NCBI GenBank assembly: GCA_036741695.1 | Contig: DAINRU010000002.1 | Coordinates: forward strand, 62,001-126,000 | Direction: 5' to 3' | Origin: JAFANK01 sp036741695 | GTDB taxonomy: Bacteria > Vulcanimicrobiota > Vulcanimicrobiia > Eremiobacterales > Eremiobacteraceae | Length of the DNA stretch: 64,000 nt | Part shown: positions 26,046-34,802 of the stretch, piece after piece | How positions within the stretch are numbered: the stretch's first letter is position 1 | How the letters are laid out: every line of letters begins with the position of its first letter | The notes under the pieces: model-generated | Told to the model about the DNA's origin: nothing | Seen by the model: the letters and a program-made list of their open reading frames with translations, nothing else | The model's database searches: none | Position numbers and translations under genes: made by a program

Positions 26046-27329
26046 ATGGACGACGAGCAGACCTACGCCAAGACGGTGCTCGACAACGGCATCCGCGTGA
26101 TCACAGAGCAAGTGTCAAACGTCCGCAGTGCGGCTATCGGCCTGTGGGTGGGCGTGGGTTCATCGCACGAAGACGGCAAGCTGCGTGGCATCAGCCATCT
26201 CATCGAGCACATGCTCTTCAAGGGCACCCCGACCAGGAGCGCCCGTGCGATCGCCGAGACGATGGACTCGATCGGCGGCAACCTCAATGCGTTCACCGAT
26301 AAGGAAGTGACCTGCTACCATGGGCGCGTCGTCGACGCGCACACCGCGCTGGCGTTCGAGCTGCTCTGCGACATGTTCCGCCATGCCAAATTCGACCCGG
26401 CGGATCTGCGCAACGAGCAACAGGTGGTGCTGGAAGAGATACGCATGTACGACGATTCGCCGGATGAGGTCAGCCAGGATCTCTTCTTGCGCACCACCTG
26501 GGCGGGCAGCGCGCTGGGCGAGCCGACGATCGGATATGCCGACACCGTCTCGGGCATCACAAGCGACGTGATCCGCACCTACATGGGCCAGCGCTACACG
26601 CCGGATCGCGTGGTCGTCACCGCCGCAGGCAACGTCGATCACGCCGCATTCGTGAAGCTCGTGCAGACTCATCTGGGCTCGATGCAGGGACGATCCGACG
26701 CGCCCGAGCCGCCTGCACCGACATTCCGTCCAGCCGTCGCCGGCAAGAACAAGGATTGCGAGCAGGTCTACCTGCTCGTCGGCGCCGAGGGGACGAGCGC
26801 GAGCGACGAGCGGCGCTACGCGATGTCGGTGCTCGACGCCATCTTAGGCGGCGGCATGGCCTCGCGACTGTTCCAAGAGATCCGCGAGAAGCGCGGTCTT
26901 GTGTACAGCGTCTATTCGTCGCACAACGCCTACCGCAAGGGCGGGATCTTCAGCATCTCTGCGTCGACCAGCCCGAAGAACTCAGAAGAGGTCCTTGCCC
27001 TCATCCGCGCCGAGCTCTCGCGCGTCGCGGACGAAGGCGTGTCGGCGGACGAACTGTATCGAGCTAAGGAGCATATCAAAGGCAGCCTGCTCTTGTCGCT
27101 GGAGAGCACGAGCACGCGTATGATCCGGCTGGGCCGATCCGAGCTCAACGTCGGCCGCCACATCCCGACAGCAGAAGTGACCGCGCGGATCGACGCGGTG
27201 ACGAAAGCTGAAGTGGATGAGCTGGCGCGGCGGCTCTTCGCGCCGCAGCGCCTGGCTCTGACCGTGCTCGGGCCCGTCGACCCACAGGCCGTCGCCGGCG
27301 CGTTCGAAGCGCTGGCGGAATCGGCATAG
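26046..27329 (+). CDS. M16 family zinc peptidase (processing-peptidase type)
   Basis: This 427-residue cytosolic-type M16 peptidase has the inverted zinc motif HLIEH (His51, Glu54, His55) with the downstream glutamate in LRNEQQVVLEEI. The second inactive-type half carries the substrate loop GGGMASRLFQEIREKRGLVYSVYS. Length and order match the YmxG/PqqL-like peptidases often found in Gram-positive and cyanobacterial genomes. There is no signal peptide. The gene starts seven bases after the deacetylase stop. Confidence 0.94.
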   Translation: MDDEQTYAKTVLDNGIRVITEQVSNVRSAAIGLWVGVGSSHEDGKLRGISHLIEHMLFKGTPTRSARAIAETMDSIGGNLNAFTDKEVTCYHGRVVDAHTALAFELLCDMFRHAKFDPADLRNEQQVVLEEIRMYDDSPDEVSQDLFLRTTWAGSALGEPTIGYADTVSGITSDVIRTYMGQRYTPDRVVVTAAGNVDHAAFVKLVQTHLGSMQGRSDAPEPPAPTFRPAVAGKNKDCEQVYLLVGAEGTSASDERRYAMSVLDAILGGGMASRLFQEIREKRGLVYSVYSSHNAYRKGGIFSISASTSPKNSEEVLALIRAELSRVADEGVSADELYRAKEHIKGSLLLSLESTSTRMIRLGRSELNVGRHIPTAEVTARIDAVTKAEVDELARRLFAPQRLALTVLGPVDPQAVAGAFEALAESA

Positions 27330-27357
27330 GCCGCGCCCGCGCGGTGCGTGGCCTCAC

Positions 27358-28179
27358 GTGACGGCATACCTCGTCATCGCGGCCGTGCTGTATCTCTTCG
27401 CGCAGGCGCTGCAGATGGGCACGAGCGCAGCGCGGCTGGCCGGCGTGCGCAGCAAGCGCGTCGCGACGGGCCTCACGCTCTTCAACCTGTTCGCGACGAG
27501 CTCGCGGATGCTCAACCTCATCTACGCCCCGCTCATGGGAGCGCTCATCGACATCTCGCGTCGCACCGGCAACGTCGGTGGGTTCGAGCTGGACCTGCGC
27601 ATCATCATCGCCGCATCCACGCTCGGCACGCTGCTCGGAGGCGCCCTGACGCCGACGTTTGCCGTGCTCTTGCAGCGCGGCATCAACTCGTTCGAACGAT
27701 CGGGGTCTCTTGTGGGCTCGATCCTGCGCCTTGCCCGCCCGACCACGTTCGCCGCCGCTCTGGCGGAGTTTCGGCCGCCGCGCGCGGCCATGTTCCGCTA
27801 CAGCCCAGCGGGATTGCCCAAGCCGTTCTTGTTCTGGAACGTCATCGTCATGGCGTTTTGGATCGCAGGCCCGCTGTCCGCATTCTACGCCGGCGTCATC
27901 GATTCAAAGGTGACCGGCACCGCGCTCTTGCTCTCAGGCCTCATCACCGGCGTGGCCACCGTGACGCTGACGCTCGTGGTGGATCCGACCGCCGCCGTCA
28001 TCACCGACCAAGCGGCGCTCGGCATGCGCCCCGAGAACGATATCAAAGCGATGCTGCTCTATCTCGTCCTCGGCGCGGTCGTCGGGACCCTGCTCGCACA
28101 AGCGGTCCTGTGGCCGGCCGCCCATCTCATCGTGACCGTCGCGAGGTTTCTGGTGGATCATGGATTGCAACATTCGTAA
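27358..28179 (+). CDS. amj: Lipid II flippase Amj
   Basis: This 273-residue polytopic protein is of the Amj (YdaH) family, first described in Bacillus subtilis as an alternative to MurJ for flipping lipid II. The family pattern is clear near the N-terminus: ARLAGVRSKRVATGLTLFN followed by SSRMLNLIYAPLMGALID. About six to seven hydrophobic segments follow. The start GTG 27358 gives a short N-terminus before the first helix. An overlapping frame from 27348 is very Arg/His-rich and non-membrane, so it was not chosen. Whether this organism also has MurJ is not visible here. Confidence 0.85.
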   Translation: MTAYLVIAAVLYLFAQALQMGTSAARLAGVRSKRVATGLTLFNLFATSSRMLNLIYAPLMGALIDISRRTGNVGGFELDLRIIIAASTLGTLLGGALTPTFAVLLQRGINSFERSGSLVGSILRLARPTTFAAALAEFRPPRAAMFRYSPAGLPKPFLFWNVIVMAFWIAGPLSAFYAGVIDSKVTGTALLLSGLITGVATVTLTLVVDPTAAVITDQAALGMRPENDIKAMLLYLVLGAVVGTLLAQAVLWPAAHLIVTVARFLVDHGLQHS

Positions 28180-28825
28180 AGGTGCGCTGACGTTGTGCGC
28201 CGCCGCCTGCGCGCTTGGCTTGAGCGGCTGCGCGCAGTCGATCACGCACTGGATGGTCAACTTGCGGACGTCACAAGGCGACGCCGCGCTCGCCAAGCCG
28301 AGTCTGCCGGAGGCGAAGAAGGAGTTCCAGCTGGCGCTCGCGCTGGATCCGAAGAACGAGCACGCACGCGCTGGCCTGGCCAAGTCGCTGTACCTGACCG
28401 CGAAGGCGGACTTCGCCGCGAGCAAGCTCGACGAAGCCGCGAGCGACATCGCAGAGGCTCTCAAGTACGCGCCCAGCGACGCGGCGACGCTAGCGCTGGC
28501 CAACGACATCGATCAGGCGAAGATCCGGCGGGAGATCGTCGTCGCCAATTACCCGCTGTACGGATCGATCAACGCCGCGCTCAAGCCGGTTTTCAAAGAG
28601 ATCGCCGCTGGCAACCACGAGGTCGAGCTCGAGGTCAAGGCCTTCTCGAGCGACTTCGACACTGCGCATCTGACCAAGGCCATCGTCGAGTCATACGATC
28701 TCGAGGACGAGGCGCACCGCATGGGTCTACGGCTCATCACGTACCGCGGGCTCGTGCAGTCCGGTCAGGAGAAGGCCAAGACTCCAGCGGAAAGCGAGGC
28801 GCCCTCGCTCCTGCCCATCCCATAG
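28160..28825 (+). CDS. TPR-containing lipoprotein
   Basis: This 221-residue protein has a lipoprotein signal peptide ending in the lipobox LSGC (cysteine at residue 24). Residues about 40-120 look like two to three tetratricopeptide-type helix pairs (AKKEFQLALALDPKNEHARAG, then KLDEAASDIAEALKYAPSD). The C-terminal half is unknown. It overlaps the amj 3' end by 20 bases. A scaffold role in envelope assembly is plausible from the neighbours, but no function can be assigned. Confidence 0.75.
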   Translation: MDCNIRKGALTLCAAACALGLSGCAQSITHWMVNLRTSQGDAALAKPSLPEAKKEFQLALALDPKNEHARAGLAKSLYLTAKADFAASKLDEAASDIAEALKYAPSDAATLALANDIDQAKIRREIVVANYPLYGSINAALKPVFKEIAAGNHEVELEVKAFSSDFDTAHLTKAIVESYDLEDEAHRMGLRLITYRGLVQSGQEKAKTPAESEAPSLLPIP

Positions 28826-28848
28826 GCATGGCAACGGGCCTTTGAAGC

Positions 28849-28870
28849 AACGGACCTTTAGGTCCGTTTT
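28849..28870. terminator. Terminator between convergent operons
   Basis: The perfect palindrome AACGGACCTTTAGGTCCGTT is followed by Ts on the plus strand and lies between two convergent genes, ending at 28825 (+) and 28875 (-). It can work in both directions. The identical palindrome occurs again at 29746. Confidence 0.8.
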
Positions 28871-28874
28871 GCTT

Positions 28875-30410
28875 TCACCGAGCGAACGACCGAAGATCGT
28901 AGACCTGCCAGCCTGAACGGACCGGCACGCGCTCGTAGCGCTGCAAGAACGCGTAGAGCTCTCGATTGGCTCGCAAGCGAGGCACTTCGACCGCGACGAA
29001 ATAGCGAGCGCCTTTGCTCATGGCGCTTGTCATGTCTGGAGCCGTCCACAGCATCGGGTCCTCTTCCCAACCACGGTGGCCGATCGTGTAGAGCACCGAC
29101 GGGTCGTAGTGGCCCATGACGATGAGCGTGCCCGGCTCGAGCGTGCCGCGCACCTCGTTCGCGGCCGAGAAGACCGCGCGGCTCCAGGTGTAATACGGGT
29201 GGATCTCGAGCATGCCGCTGTAGACGGTGAAGAAGAGCGCGACGCCGAGAGCGAGAGTTGTGCGCCGTTCTATGCCCTGCGGCGCCACGAGCTGTAGGAG
29301 ATGGTCGAGACCTCCCCCGACATAGAGAACGGCGAACGGCACGAAGGGCATGAGGTAGTAATCAACGCGCTCGACAGTGACGACGACGAACGCGTAGACG
29401 ATGAGTGCACTCAGCCACGCGCCGAAGAAGGCCGATCGTCCGCGCGCCAAGCCATCCGGCGGACCCTGCACGAACGCGCAGACGAGCATAAGGCCGAAGA
29501 TCACCGGGCCTAGGATGGTGGTGGTGAGCATTCTGATCAGAGCCAGCGTGCTCGCCACTCCCGCGAGCGCGCGCGCCGGGCTGGTCAACTCTGCGACGAG
29601 TGTGGGAACGACGTGGCGTGCGGAGATGCCGGTAGCCCAGTGCCACTCCGCGATGCGATGCAGGTGGCCGAAGTAGAGCCACGCCGGGGCACAACTGATG
29701 ACGATGAGCGCCACGGGCGCAAGCCGCGACAATCGCTCTTGAAGCAACGGACCTTTAGGTCCGTTTTCTTTCGATGCGTTTTCTTCAGATCCGTACTTTT
29801 GTCGCGCGCGTACGAACCACGCCGCCAGCATAGGGGCCAAGATCAGGACAGCTGGCGGTTTAGCGAGCACCGCCAAGGCTGCGAACGCGGACGCCAAACA
29901 GAAATCGGCAGCTCTGCGCGACCCCATAAAGCGCCACCAGCAGCCTAGCGCCCCCACGCTGAAGAACAGCATGTCGCTCTCAGGGATGATCGCCCTTCCA
30001 TAGTATACGGCTCCAGGGGCGATGGCGAAGAGCAGAGCGGCGATGAATCCAGCCCGGCGCGAGTAGAGCTCGCTTCCCAACAGGTAGACAAGGGGAATCG
30101 TGCCTATGCTGAACGCGATCACGAGCAGGCGAGCGAAAATCTCGTGCACGCCGAAGAACCGGTAGAGCTGAGCCGCTGCATAGGGCACGATCTGCAGCTC
30201 GAGCTCGACGTAGTTCGGGGGCGGGCCGTCGTAGTCGGTCTGCGGGTAGAAGATGTTGTTGCGCAGCTCGAAGAAATTCCGTGCAATCGCCGCCTCATCG
30301 CCCTGGCGCCAGGCCGGATGGTCGAGGATCGGGTTGTGCAGGTGGTAGACGCGCAGCGCCAGGCCCAACAGCATGATGAGGGCCAGGCCGACGCTCCAGG
30401 TTCGTCTCAC
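28875..30410 (-). CDS. Polytopic glycosyltransferase (ArnT/GT39-like)
   Basis: The protein has 511 residues from GTG 30410, which overlaps the gtrA stop by four bases; the frame upstream of this is shadow sequence. About ten hydrophobic helices are predicted by eye. The first loop carries the acid pair Asp38-Glu39 in AWRQGDEAAIARNFFELR and a YDGPPPNYVELELQ segment resembling dolichyl-phosphate-mannose-dependent transferases. It probably transfers a polyprenyl-phosphate-linked sugar made available by GtrA. The hydrophilic loop near residues 219-240 (EENASKENGPKG) is coded by a palindromic repeat at 29746-29765. Confidence 0.85.
   Translation of the reverse strand: MRRTWSVGLALIMLLGLALRVYHLHNPILDHPAWRQGDEAAIARNFFELRNNIFYPQTDYDGPPPNYVELELQIVPYAAAQLYRFFGVHEIFARLLVIAFSIGTIPLVYLLGSELYSRRAGFIAALLFAIAPGAVYYGRAIIPESDMLFFSVGALGCWWRFMGSRRAADFCLASAFAALAVLAKPPAVLILAPMLAAWFVRARQKYGSEENASKENGPKGPLLQERLSRLAPVALIVISCAPAWLYFGHLHRIAEWHWATGISARHVVPTLVAELTSPARALAGVASTLALIRMLTTTILGPVIFGLMLVCAFVQGPPDGLARGRSAFFGAWLSALIVYAFVVVTVERVDYYLMPFVPFAVLYVGGGLDHLLQLVAPQGIERRTTLALGVALFFTVYSGMLEIHPYYTWSRAVFSAANEVRGTLEPGTLIVMGHYDPSVLYTIGHRGWEEDPMLWTAPDMTSAMSKGARYFVAVEVPRLRANRELYAFLQRYERVPVRSGWQVYDLRSFAR
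29746..29765. repeat. Palindromic repeat inside a coding region
   Basis: This is an exact second copy of AACGGACCTTTAGGTCCGTT, also with the same flanks (GAAGC before and TT after) as the terminator at 28849. It lies within the glycosyltransferase gene in a hydrophilic loop and keeps the frame open. A terminator-like palindrome inside a reading frame suggests insertion of a mobile palindromic unit. Confidence 0.7.
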
Positions 30411-30850
30411 GTCTTGGGTTCGGCGGCGGGCTGAGGTGCTTGGCGGAACGTCCAGAACTTGTTCCCGAAGAAGTTCCACCCCATGCCCACGAACGTGGCG
30501 GCCAGCCACACGACCGAATTGCGGAACGGCATGGCCGGAACGAAGCGCGCCGCCTCGAGCAGCACGAACTCGCTGATGCCGAGCGCGACGGCGGAGACGG
30601 TGATGAATTGGGCGAGCTCTTTCCAAGGATGGCCCTGCGAGCGAAACGTCCAGTGCCGGTTCCACCAATAGTTGTTCACGCCGCCCGTGATGAAGCCGAT
30701 GGCGTACGCGAGCCAAATCGGGGCCGCGAAGAACCTGATGACGCTGTGATAGATGATGAAGTTGACGACGGTGCCGGACGCGCCGACCACTCCGAACTTG
30801 AAGAACTGACGAACGCCGCGGCGCAGCACGAACTTCGTTTGCTCGCTCAT
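30407..30850 (-). CDS. GtrA-family membrane protein
   Basis: This 147-residue protein has four hydrophobic segments. The GtrA pattern is clear: FFKFGVVGASGTVVNFIIYH in helix 1 and FTGGVNNYWWNRHWTF-like sequence (ITGGVNNYWWNRHWTF) after helix 2. GtrA proteins are thought to help move polyprenyl-phosphate sugars across the membrane, here probably for the glycosyltransferase gene that follows with a GTGA overlap. Its start ATG 30850 overlaps the upstream gene by four bases. Confidence 0.93.
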   Translation of the reverse strand: MSEQTKFVLRRGVRQFFKFGVVGASGTVVNFIIYHSVIRFFAAPIWLAYAIGFITGGVNNYWWNRHWTFRSQGHPWKELAQFITVSAVALGISEFVLLEAARFVPAMPFRNSVVWLAATFVGMGWNFFGNKFWTFRQAPQPAAEPKT

Positions 30851-32412
30851 GCGAGCCAGTACCAGTCCGCGAACAGCACGGTGAAGAGGCCGAGCAGCGG
30901 CAGCGAGAGCGCGACGATGGCGGAATTGATGAGCGGGTTGCGGCCCCATAGAGCCATGAGCATGAACGCGGGGAAGATGACGAGCACGAATCGTGGCATG
31001 CTCATGAGGCTTGCGGTCGACATCGGGACGAGCAGCGAGGCGGCGAAATACCAGGAATACGATGGCCGCAACGCGCGGAACGCGACCACCATGAGCGCGA
31101 GGAAGGCGACGGTGAAGGCCAGCTCGATCATATGGTTGACCGAGGCGCTCGAGGCCAGCGGGCCAGCGGCGATGGCATGCACGGTGTTGATGATGCTGAC
31201 CCAGGGCGGTGCGAGATGCCGTCCCCAATTGTCCTGCACTTTGGTGAAATAGAGCGGGTCACCGACGAGCGCACCGAGATAGGCCATGTAGGCGAACAAA
31301 CCGGTGGGGACGAGCGCGACACCGATAATGCCGCGCGTCAACGTCGTGCCGCGGCGTTCGCGCCACCCGCTCCACGCCTCGTAGGCGAGCGGGATCGCGG
31401 TGAGGATGCCTTCGACGCGCGTCATAGACGCAAGCGCACCGAAAATGCCGGCGGTGACGTAGTTTCCATGGCGCGCGTAATACACCGACGCCACCGTCAG
31501 CGCGAGGAAGAGCGATTCCGTGTAGACGGCCGAGAAGAAGATCGCCGTCGGGAAGATCGCCGTGTAGAAGATGGCATGATAGGCGACGGTGTCGTCGCCG
31601 TATTCTAGGCGCACGAGCGCGTAGAGATAGCCCAAGGCCACGAAGAACGAGAGATTCGAGATGATCAATCCCGCGGTGAGATGGTCGCCGATCGCTCCGC
31701 CGAGCACGTGGATCAACCACGGATAGAGCGGAAAGAACGCCATCTCTTTGCCCGAGTACCCGTTGGTCGCGATCTGCAAGTAGTGCTGCGCGTCCCAGCG
31801 GCCCCACACGTTGAGCCAGACGTTGTGCGAGGCGGTGAAATGCTCGCCTTGGCGCTGACCGATGACCACTGCGGAGAGCGGGGCGATGATGATGAGCGGC
31901 AACCGCGTGGTGATAAACGCGATGGAGACGTGATGGACCATCGGATAGTAGCGGCCAAGCACGCCGATCTTCACCGCCACCGCGAGCAGGATGACCGTCC
32001 CCCCGAGCGCGGCGGCTGCGGTGAGCGTGGCGGGCATCCAGATGACATATGCCCACAGGCCGAGCAGCGGTACGTAGCTCCAAGCATCCGCCTTGAGCAT
32101 GCCTTCGAGCGAGACGTTGCATGTCCAACTGATCCAGCGCGAATAGGCGTACCACGAAGCGGCGGCGACCAGAGGCGTGCCAAGCGTCAGCGCAGCGAGC
32201 GCGAAATTGGCGACGATGCCGGACATGGCGACGTGCGTCGCCAGCAAGTACCAGACGAAGAAACCGAGGCTGAAGCCGGCGACGAGGGTGAGGCCGAGGC
32301 CCAGCCGCGCACTGCGGGGCAGCAGCAGGACCGGGCGCCTGGTCTCTATCGCCTCATCCAGCCGAGGCGAGGCTGCAACATCCACGGCCTTTCGCGTTCG
32401 CCGTTGCGCCAT
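30847..32412 (-). CDS. PIG-V-like polytopic mannosyltransferase
   Basis: This 521-residue membrane protein has about twelve hydrophobic segments. The key segment is the first large loop, WGRWDAQHYLQIATNGYSG followed by EMAFFPLYPWLIH, the pattern of PIG-V-type mannosyltransferases (WD...Y..IA..GY...AFFPLYP). A second family-like motif is FFSAVYTESLFLALTVAS. It is the first gene of a three-gene, minus-strand, overlapping operon with gtrA and another glycosyltransferase, so the operon likely decorates a surface glycan or lipid. Confidence 0.85.
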   Translation of the reverse strand: MAQRRTRKAVDVAASPRLDEAIETRRPVLLLPRSARLGLGLTLVAGFSLGFFVWYLLATHVAMSGIVANFALAALTLGTPLVAAASWYAYSRWISWTCNVSLEGMLKADAWSYVPLLGLWAYVIWMPATLTAAAALGGTVILLAVAVKIGVLGRYYPMVHHVSIAFITTRLPLIIIAPLSAVVIGQRQGEHFTASHNVWLNVWGRWDAQHYLQIATNGYSGKEMAFFPLYPWLIHVLGGAIGDHLTAGLIISNLSFFVALGYLYALVRLEYGDDTVAYHAIFYTAIFPTAIFFSAVYTESLFLALTVASVYYARHGNYVTAGIFGALASMTRVEGILTAIPLAYEAWSGWRERRGTTLTRGIIGVALVPTGLFAYMAYLGALVGDPLYFTKVQDNWGRHLAPPWVSIINTVHAIAAGPLASSASVNHMIELAFTVAFLALMVVAFRALRPSYSWYFAASLLVPMSTASLMSMPRFVLVIFPAFMLMALWGRNPLINSAIVALSLPLLGLFTVLFADWYWLA

Positions 32413-32472
32413 ATGGCCCTTTCATCGAGGGCGTCCGAGGGATTGCACGGTAGCTTTGAAAAGTTGCGACAC

Positions 32473-33324
32473 ATGCAGCCGGCATGCCGCGCATTCGTCG
32501 CTCTCATGGTTGCGCTCGCCGCATGGAGCGCGATGCCCGCGCGAGCGGATACCCCCGACCCGTTTGCGAGTGCGCAGGGCGTCTTCGTCGCGTCCGCGAC
32601 GCAGGGCGCCAGCGCATCGATCACGATCCAACAAGGCGATCGGCTGATGGTCTATAGCCTTGCGCCCAGCGCCGTCGCGCGCGAGCGATCCGATAACGGC
32701 GCTTGGGCGCCGGTCACCACCTCACAGCTCGCCGCCGGCGAACCCATCACCCTGCACCTCGATCCCGCCGGCTACGTGACGGCGATCGATGCTTCGTACG
32801 CGACGGTCATCACGCGCCTGATCGCGCAGAAGAACGGCTTCGTCATCACCGCTTCGGGAGAAGCGTACCGGCTTGTCGGCGCAGCCGCCGTGGTGCAGCC
32901 AAGCTGGACGTTGGGCACGTTCTTGAAGATGCGCGTCGACGAGAGCGCGAACACCGCATTCGATATCACTGCGTCGAGCCAGCCGTTTGCCGGCGGACCG
33001 CTGGCGCAACCGATCCAGGTGACCATCGTCGTGACCGTGCCGTCGAACACGCCGACGCGCGACATCGTCTATATGGCGACCGACGCAGCCAACTGGGTGC
33101 CCAATGGCGTGCGCATGTCGCCGCTGACCGGCAACCGCTGGACGGCGACCCTCACGCTCGGCAAAGGGTCGTCGCTCAAATACAAGTACACGCGCGGCTC
33201 GTGGGAGACGGCGGAGACCAACCAATCCGGGATGGAGATCCCCAATCGTAGCTTGAGCATCACGAAGACCAATGACACGCAGCAGGTCCAGGACCTGGTC
33301 GTCCGCTGGTCCGACCTGCAGTAA
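32473..33324 (+). CDS. Secreted protein with a C-terminal carbohydrate-binding-like beta domain
   Basis: This 283-residue protein has a signal peptide (about 1-25, ending MPARA) after ATG 32473. The middle part (30-180) is beta-rich and unrecognised, with WTLGTFLKMRVDES near its end. The C-terminal 100 residues (PIQVTIVVTVPSNTPTRDI, then MSPLTGNRWTATLTLGKGS and LKYKYTRGSWETAE) look like a starch-binding or E-set beta sandwich of the CBM20/48 type. It probably works outside the cytoplasm. It is followed nine bases later by glpX, but a functional link is not obvious. Confidence 0.7.
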   Translation: MQPACRAFVALMVALAAWSAMPARADTPDPFASAQGVFVASATQGASASITIQQGDRLMVYSLAPSAVARERSDNGAWAPVTTSQLAAGEPITLHLDPAGYVTAIDASYATVITRLIAQKNGFVITASGEAYRLVGAAAVVQPSWTLGTFLKMRVDESANTAFDITASSQPFAGGPLAQPIQVTIVVTVPSNTPTRDIVYMATDAANWVPNGVRMSPLTGNRWTATLTLGKGSSLKYKYTRGSWETAETNQSGMEIPNRSLSITKTNDTQQVQDLVVRWSDLQ

Positions 33325-33333
33325 GGAGACATC

Positions 33334-34290
33334 ATGGATACGCTGGATTTCGTCAAAGTCACCGAGGCGGCGGCGCTCGCCGCCTCACGTTGGATGGGCA
33401 AAGGCGAGCGTGACAAAGCGGACGGTGCAGCCGTCGAGAAGATGCGCGAGACCCTCAACGACATGGAGATCCGCGGGCGCATCGTGATCGGCGAAGGCGA
33501 GCGTGACGAGGCGCCGATGCTGTTCATCGGGGAAGAGGTCGGGCGGGGCGGCGTCGAGGTCGACATCGCCGTGGATCCCGTCGAGGGGACGAATCTGGTC
33601 GCCAACGGGTTGCCGAACTCCATCGCGGTGCTCGCTGTGACCGCCAAGGGCTGCCTGCTCAACGCGCCCGACACCTATATGGACAAGCTCGCCGTGGGCC
33701 CGAAAGCGGCGCCCTTCGTGCATATCGACGCGACTGTCGCCGAGAATCTCGAGCTCATCGCCAACGCGCTCGAACGGCCCATCGGCGACGTCACGGTCGT
33801 CATCTTGGATCGGCCCCGCCACAAGCAGCTCATCGATGACGTGCGCAGCGCCGGTGCGAAGATCAAGCTCATCTCCGACGGCGACGTCGATGCAGCGATT
33901 GCGACTGCGATCGACGGCACCGGCATCCACGTGGCGATGGGCACGGGCGGCGCTCCCGAGGGCGTGCTCGCGGCCGCCGCGTTGCGCTGCCTGGGCGGCA
34001 ATTTCATGGGCCGCCTCAAGCCGCGCAACGACGACGAGATCAAACGCGCGCTGCAGATGGGCTTCGACGACGTCAACAAGGTCCTCAAGATGGATGATCT
34101 CGTGAAGAACGACGACGTGACGTTCGTGGCCACCGGCATCACCGATGGCGATCTGGTCAAAGGCGTTCGGTCGTTCGGCAACGGCGCGCGCACGCATTCC
34201 ATTATCATGAACAGCCACTCGAGCACGGTGCGCTTCGTCGAGACCGTCCACCGCTTCCGGGCCGAGCCGTTCCGGGTCCGCGCGCACTGA
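33334..34290 (+). CDS. glpX: Fructose-1,6-bisphosphatase class II
   Basis: This 318-residue GlpX-type phosphatase acts in gluconeogenesis or the Calvin/pentose cycles. It starts at ATG 33334 behind AAGGAGA. Family motifs are visible: IRGRIVIGEGERDEAPMLFIG, the metal site VDIAVDPVEGTNL, and HVAMGTGGAPEGVLAAAALR. The length is normal for GlpX. Some cyanobacterial relatives also cleave sedoheptulose bisphosphate; the sequence alone does not exclude this. Confidence 0.96.
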   Translation: MDTLDFVKVTEAAALAASRWMGKGERDKADGAAVEKMRETLNDMEIRGRIVIGEGERDEAPMLFIGEEVGRGGVEVDIAVDPVEGTNLVANGLPNSIAVLAVTAKGCLLNAPDTYMDKLAVGPKAAPFVHIDATVAENLELIANALERPIGDVTVVILDRPRHKQLIDDVRSAGAKIKLISDGDVDAAIATAIDGTGIHVAMGTGGAPEGVLAAAALRCLGGNFMGRLKPRNDDEIKRALQMGFDDVNKVLKMDDLVKNDDVTFVATGITDGDLVKGVRSFGNGARTHSIIMNSHSSTVRFVETVHRFRAEPFRVRAH

Positions 34291-34331
34291 GTCTGCTGTC
34301 GTACCTCACGCCGGACGCGATCGTCGACCGC

Positions 34332-34802
34332 GTGGCAGACGTGCCGGCAGAGCTGTTGCGTCACTGGGATATCCGTGGCATCGCCCTCGACCTCGACAAC
34401 ACCATCGTGCCGTGGTATTCGGATGCGCTCGCGCCGGGTGTGAAGGAATGGGCGCAGATGGTGCTCGAGCTCGATATCCGGATGTGTCTGTTGACCAATA
34501 ACTACGGCGCTCACGCCATGGGCGTCGCCCGCGAACTTAAGGTGCCGCTCGTCCGCGGTGCGCTGAAACCCCTGCCCGCCGCCTACGCGCGCTGCCTGCG
34601 CGAACTGCAGACGGATGCGCACCAGACACTGTCGGTGGGCGACCAGCTCTTCACGGACGTCCTCGGGGCGAAGCTCTCCGGCATGCGCGCCGTGTACGTG
34701 CGGCCGATCGCCGGGCGCGTGTTGTTCACCACCAGATTCTTGCGCATGCTCGAGCGCCCGGTGTTCGCCCGCCTGCGGCGCGCCGGTGTGCCCGGCGCGT
34801 GA
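34332..34802 (+). CDS. HAD-superfamily phosphatase, YqeG family
   Basis: The protein has 156 residues from GTG 34332, with the HAD catalytic motif ALDLDNTIVPW, LLTNN as motif II and VGDQLFTDVLGA as motif IV. Homologous YqeG proteins begin earlier, with about fifteen residues like LLSYLTPDAIVDRVADVPAE. These are encoded in frame upstream, but only a CTG at 34287, overlapping the glpX stop, could start them. The real start may therefore be non-standard and the true gene longer. The adjacent aroE follows the YqeG-AroE order known in Firmicutes. Confidence 0.88.
   Translation: MADVPAELLRHWDIRGIALDLDNTIVPWYSDALAPGVKEWAQMVLELDIRMCLLTNNYGAHAMGVARELKVPLVRGALKPLPAAYARCLRELQTDAHQTLSVGDQLFTDVLGAKLSGMRAVYVRPIAGRVLFTTRFLRMLERPVFARLRRAGVPGA

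Noticed and set aside
31681..32472. An N-terminal extension of the secreted protein gene into the region opposite the PIG-V-like gene
   Set aside because: The added sequence is very basic and hydrophilic and comes before a clear signal peptide; the ATG at 32473 is the sensible start.
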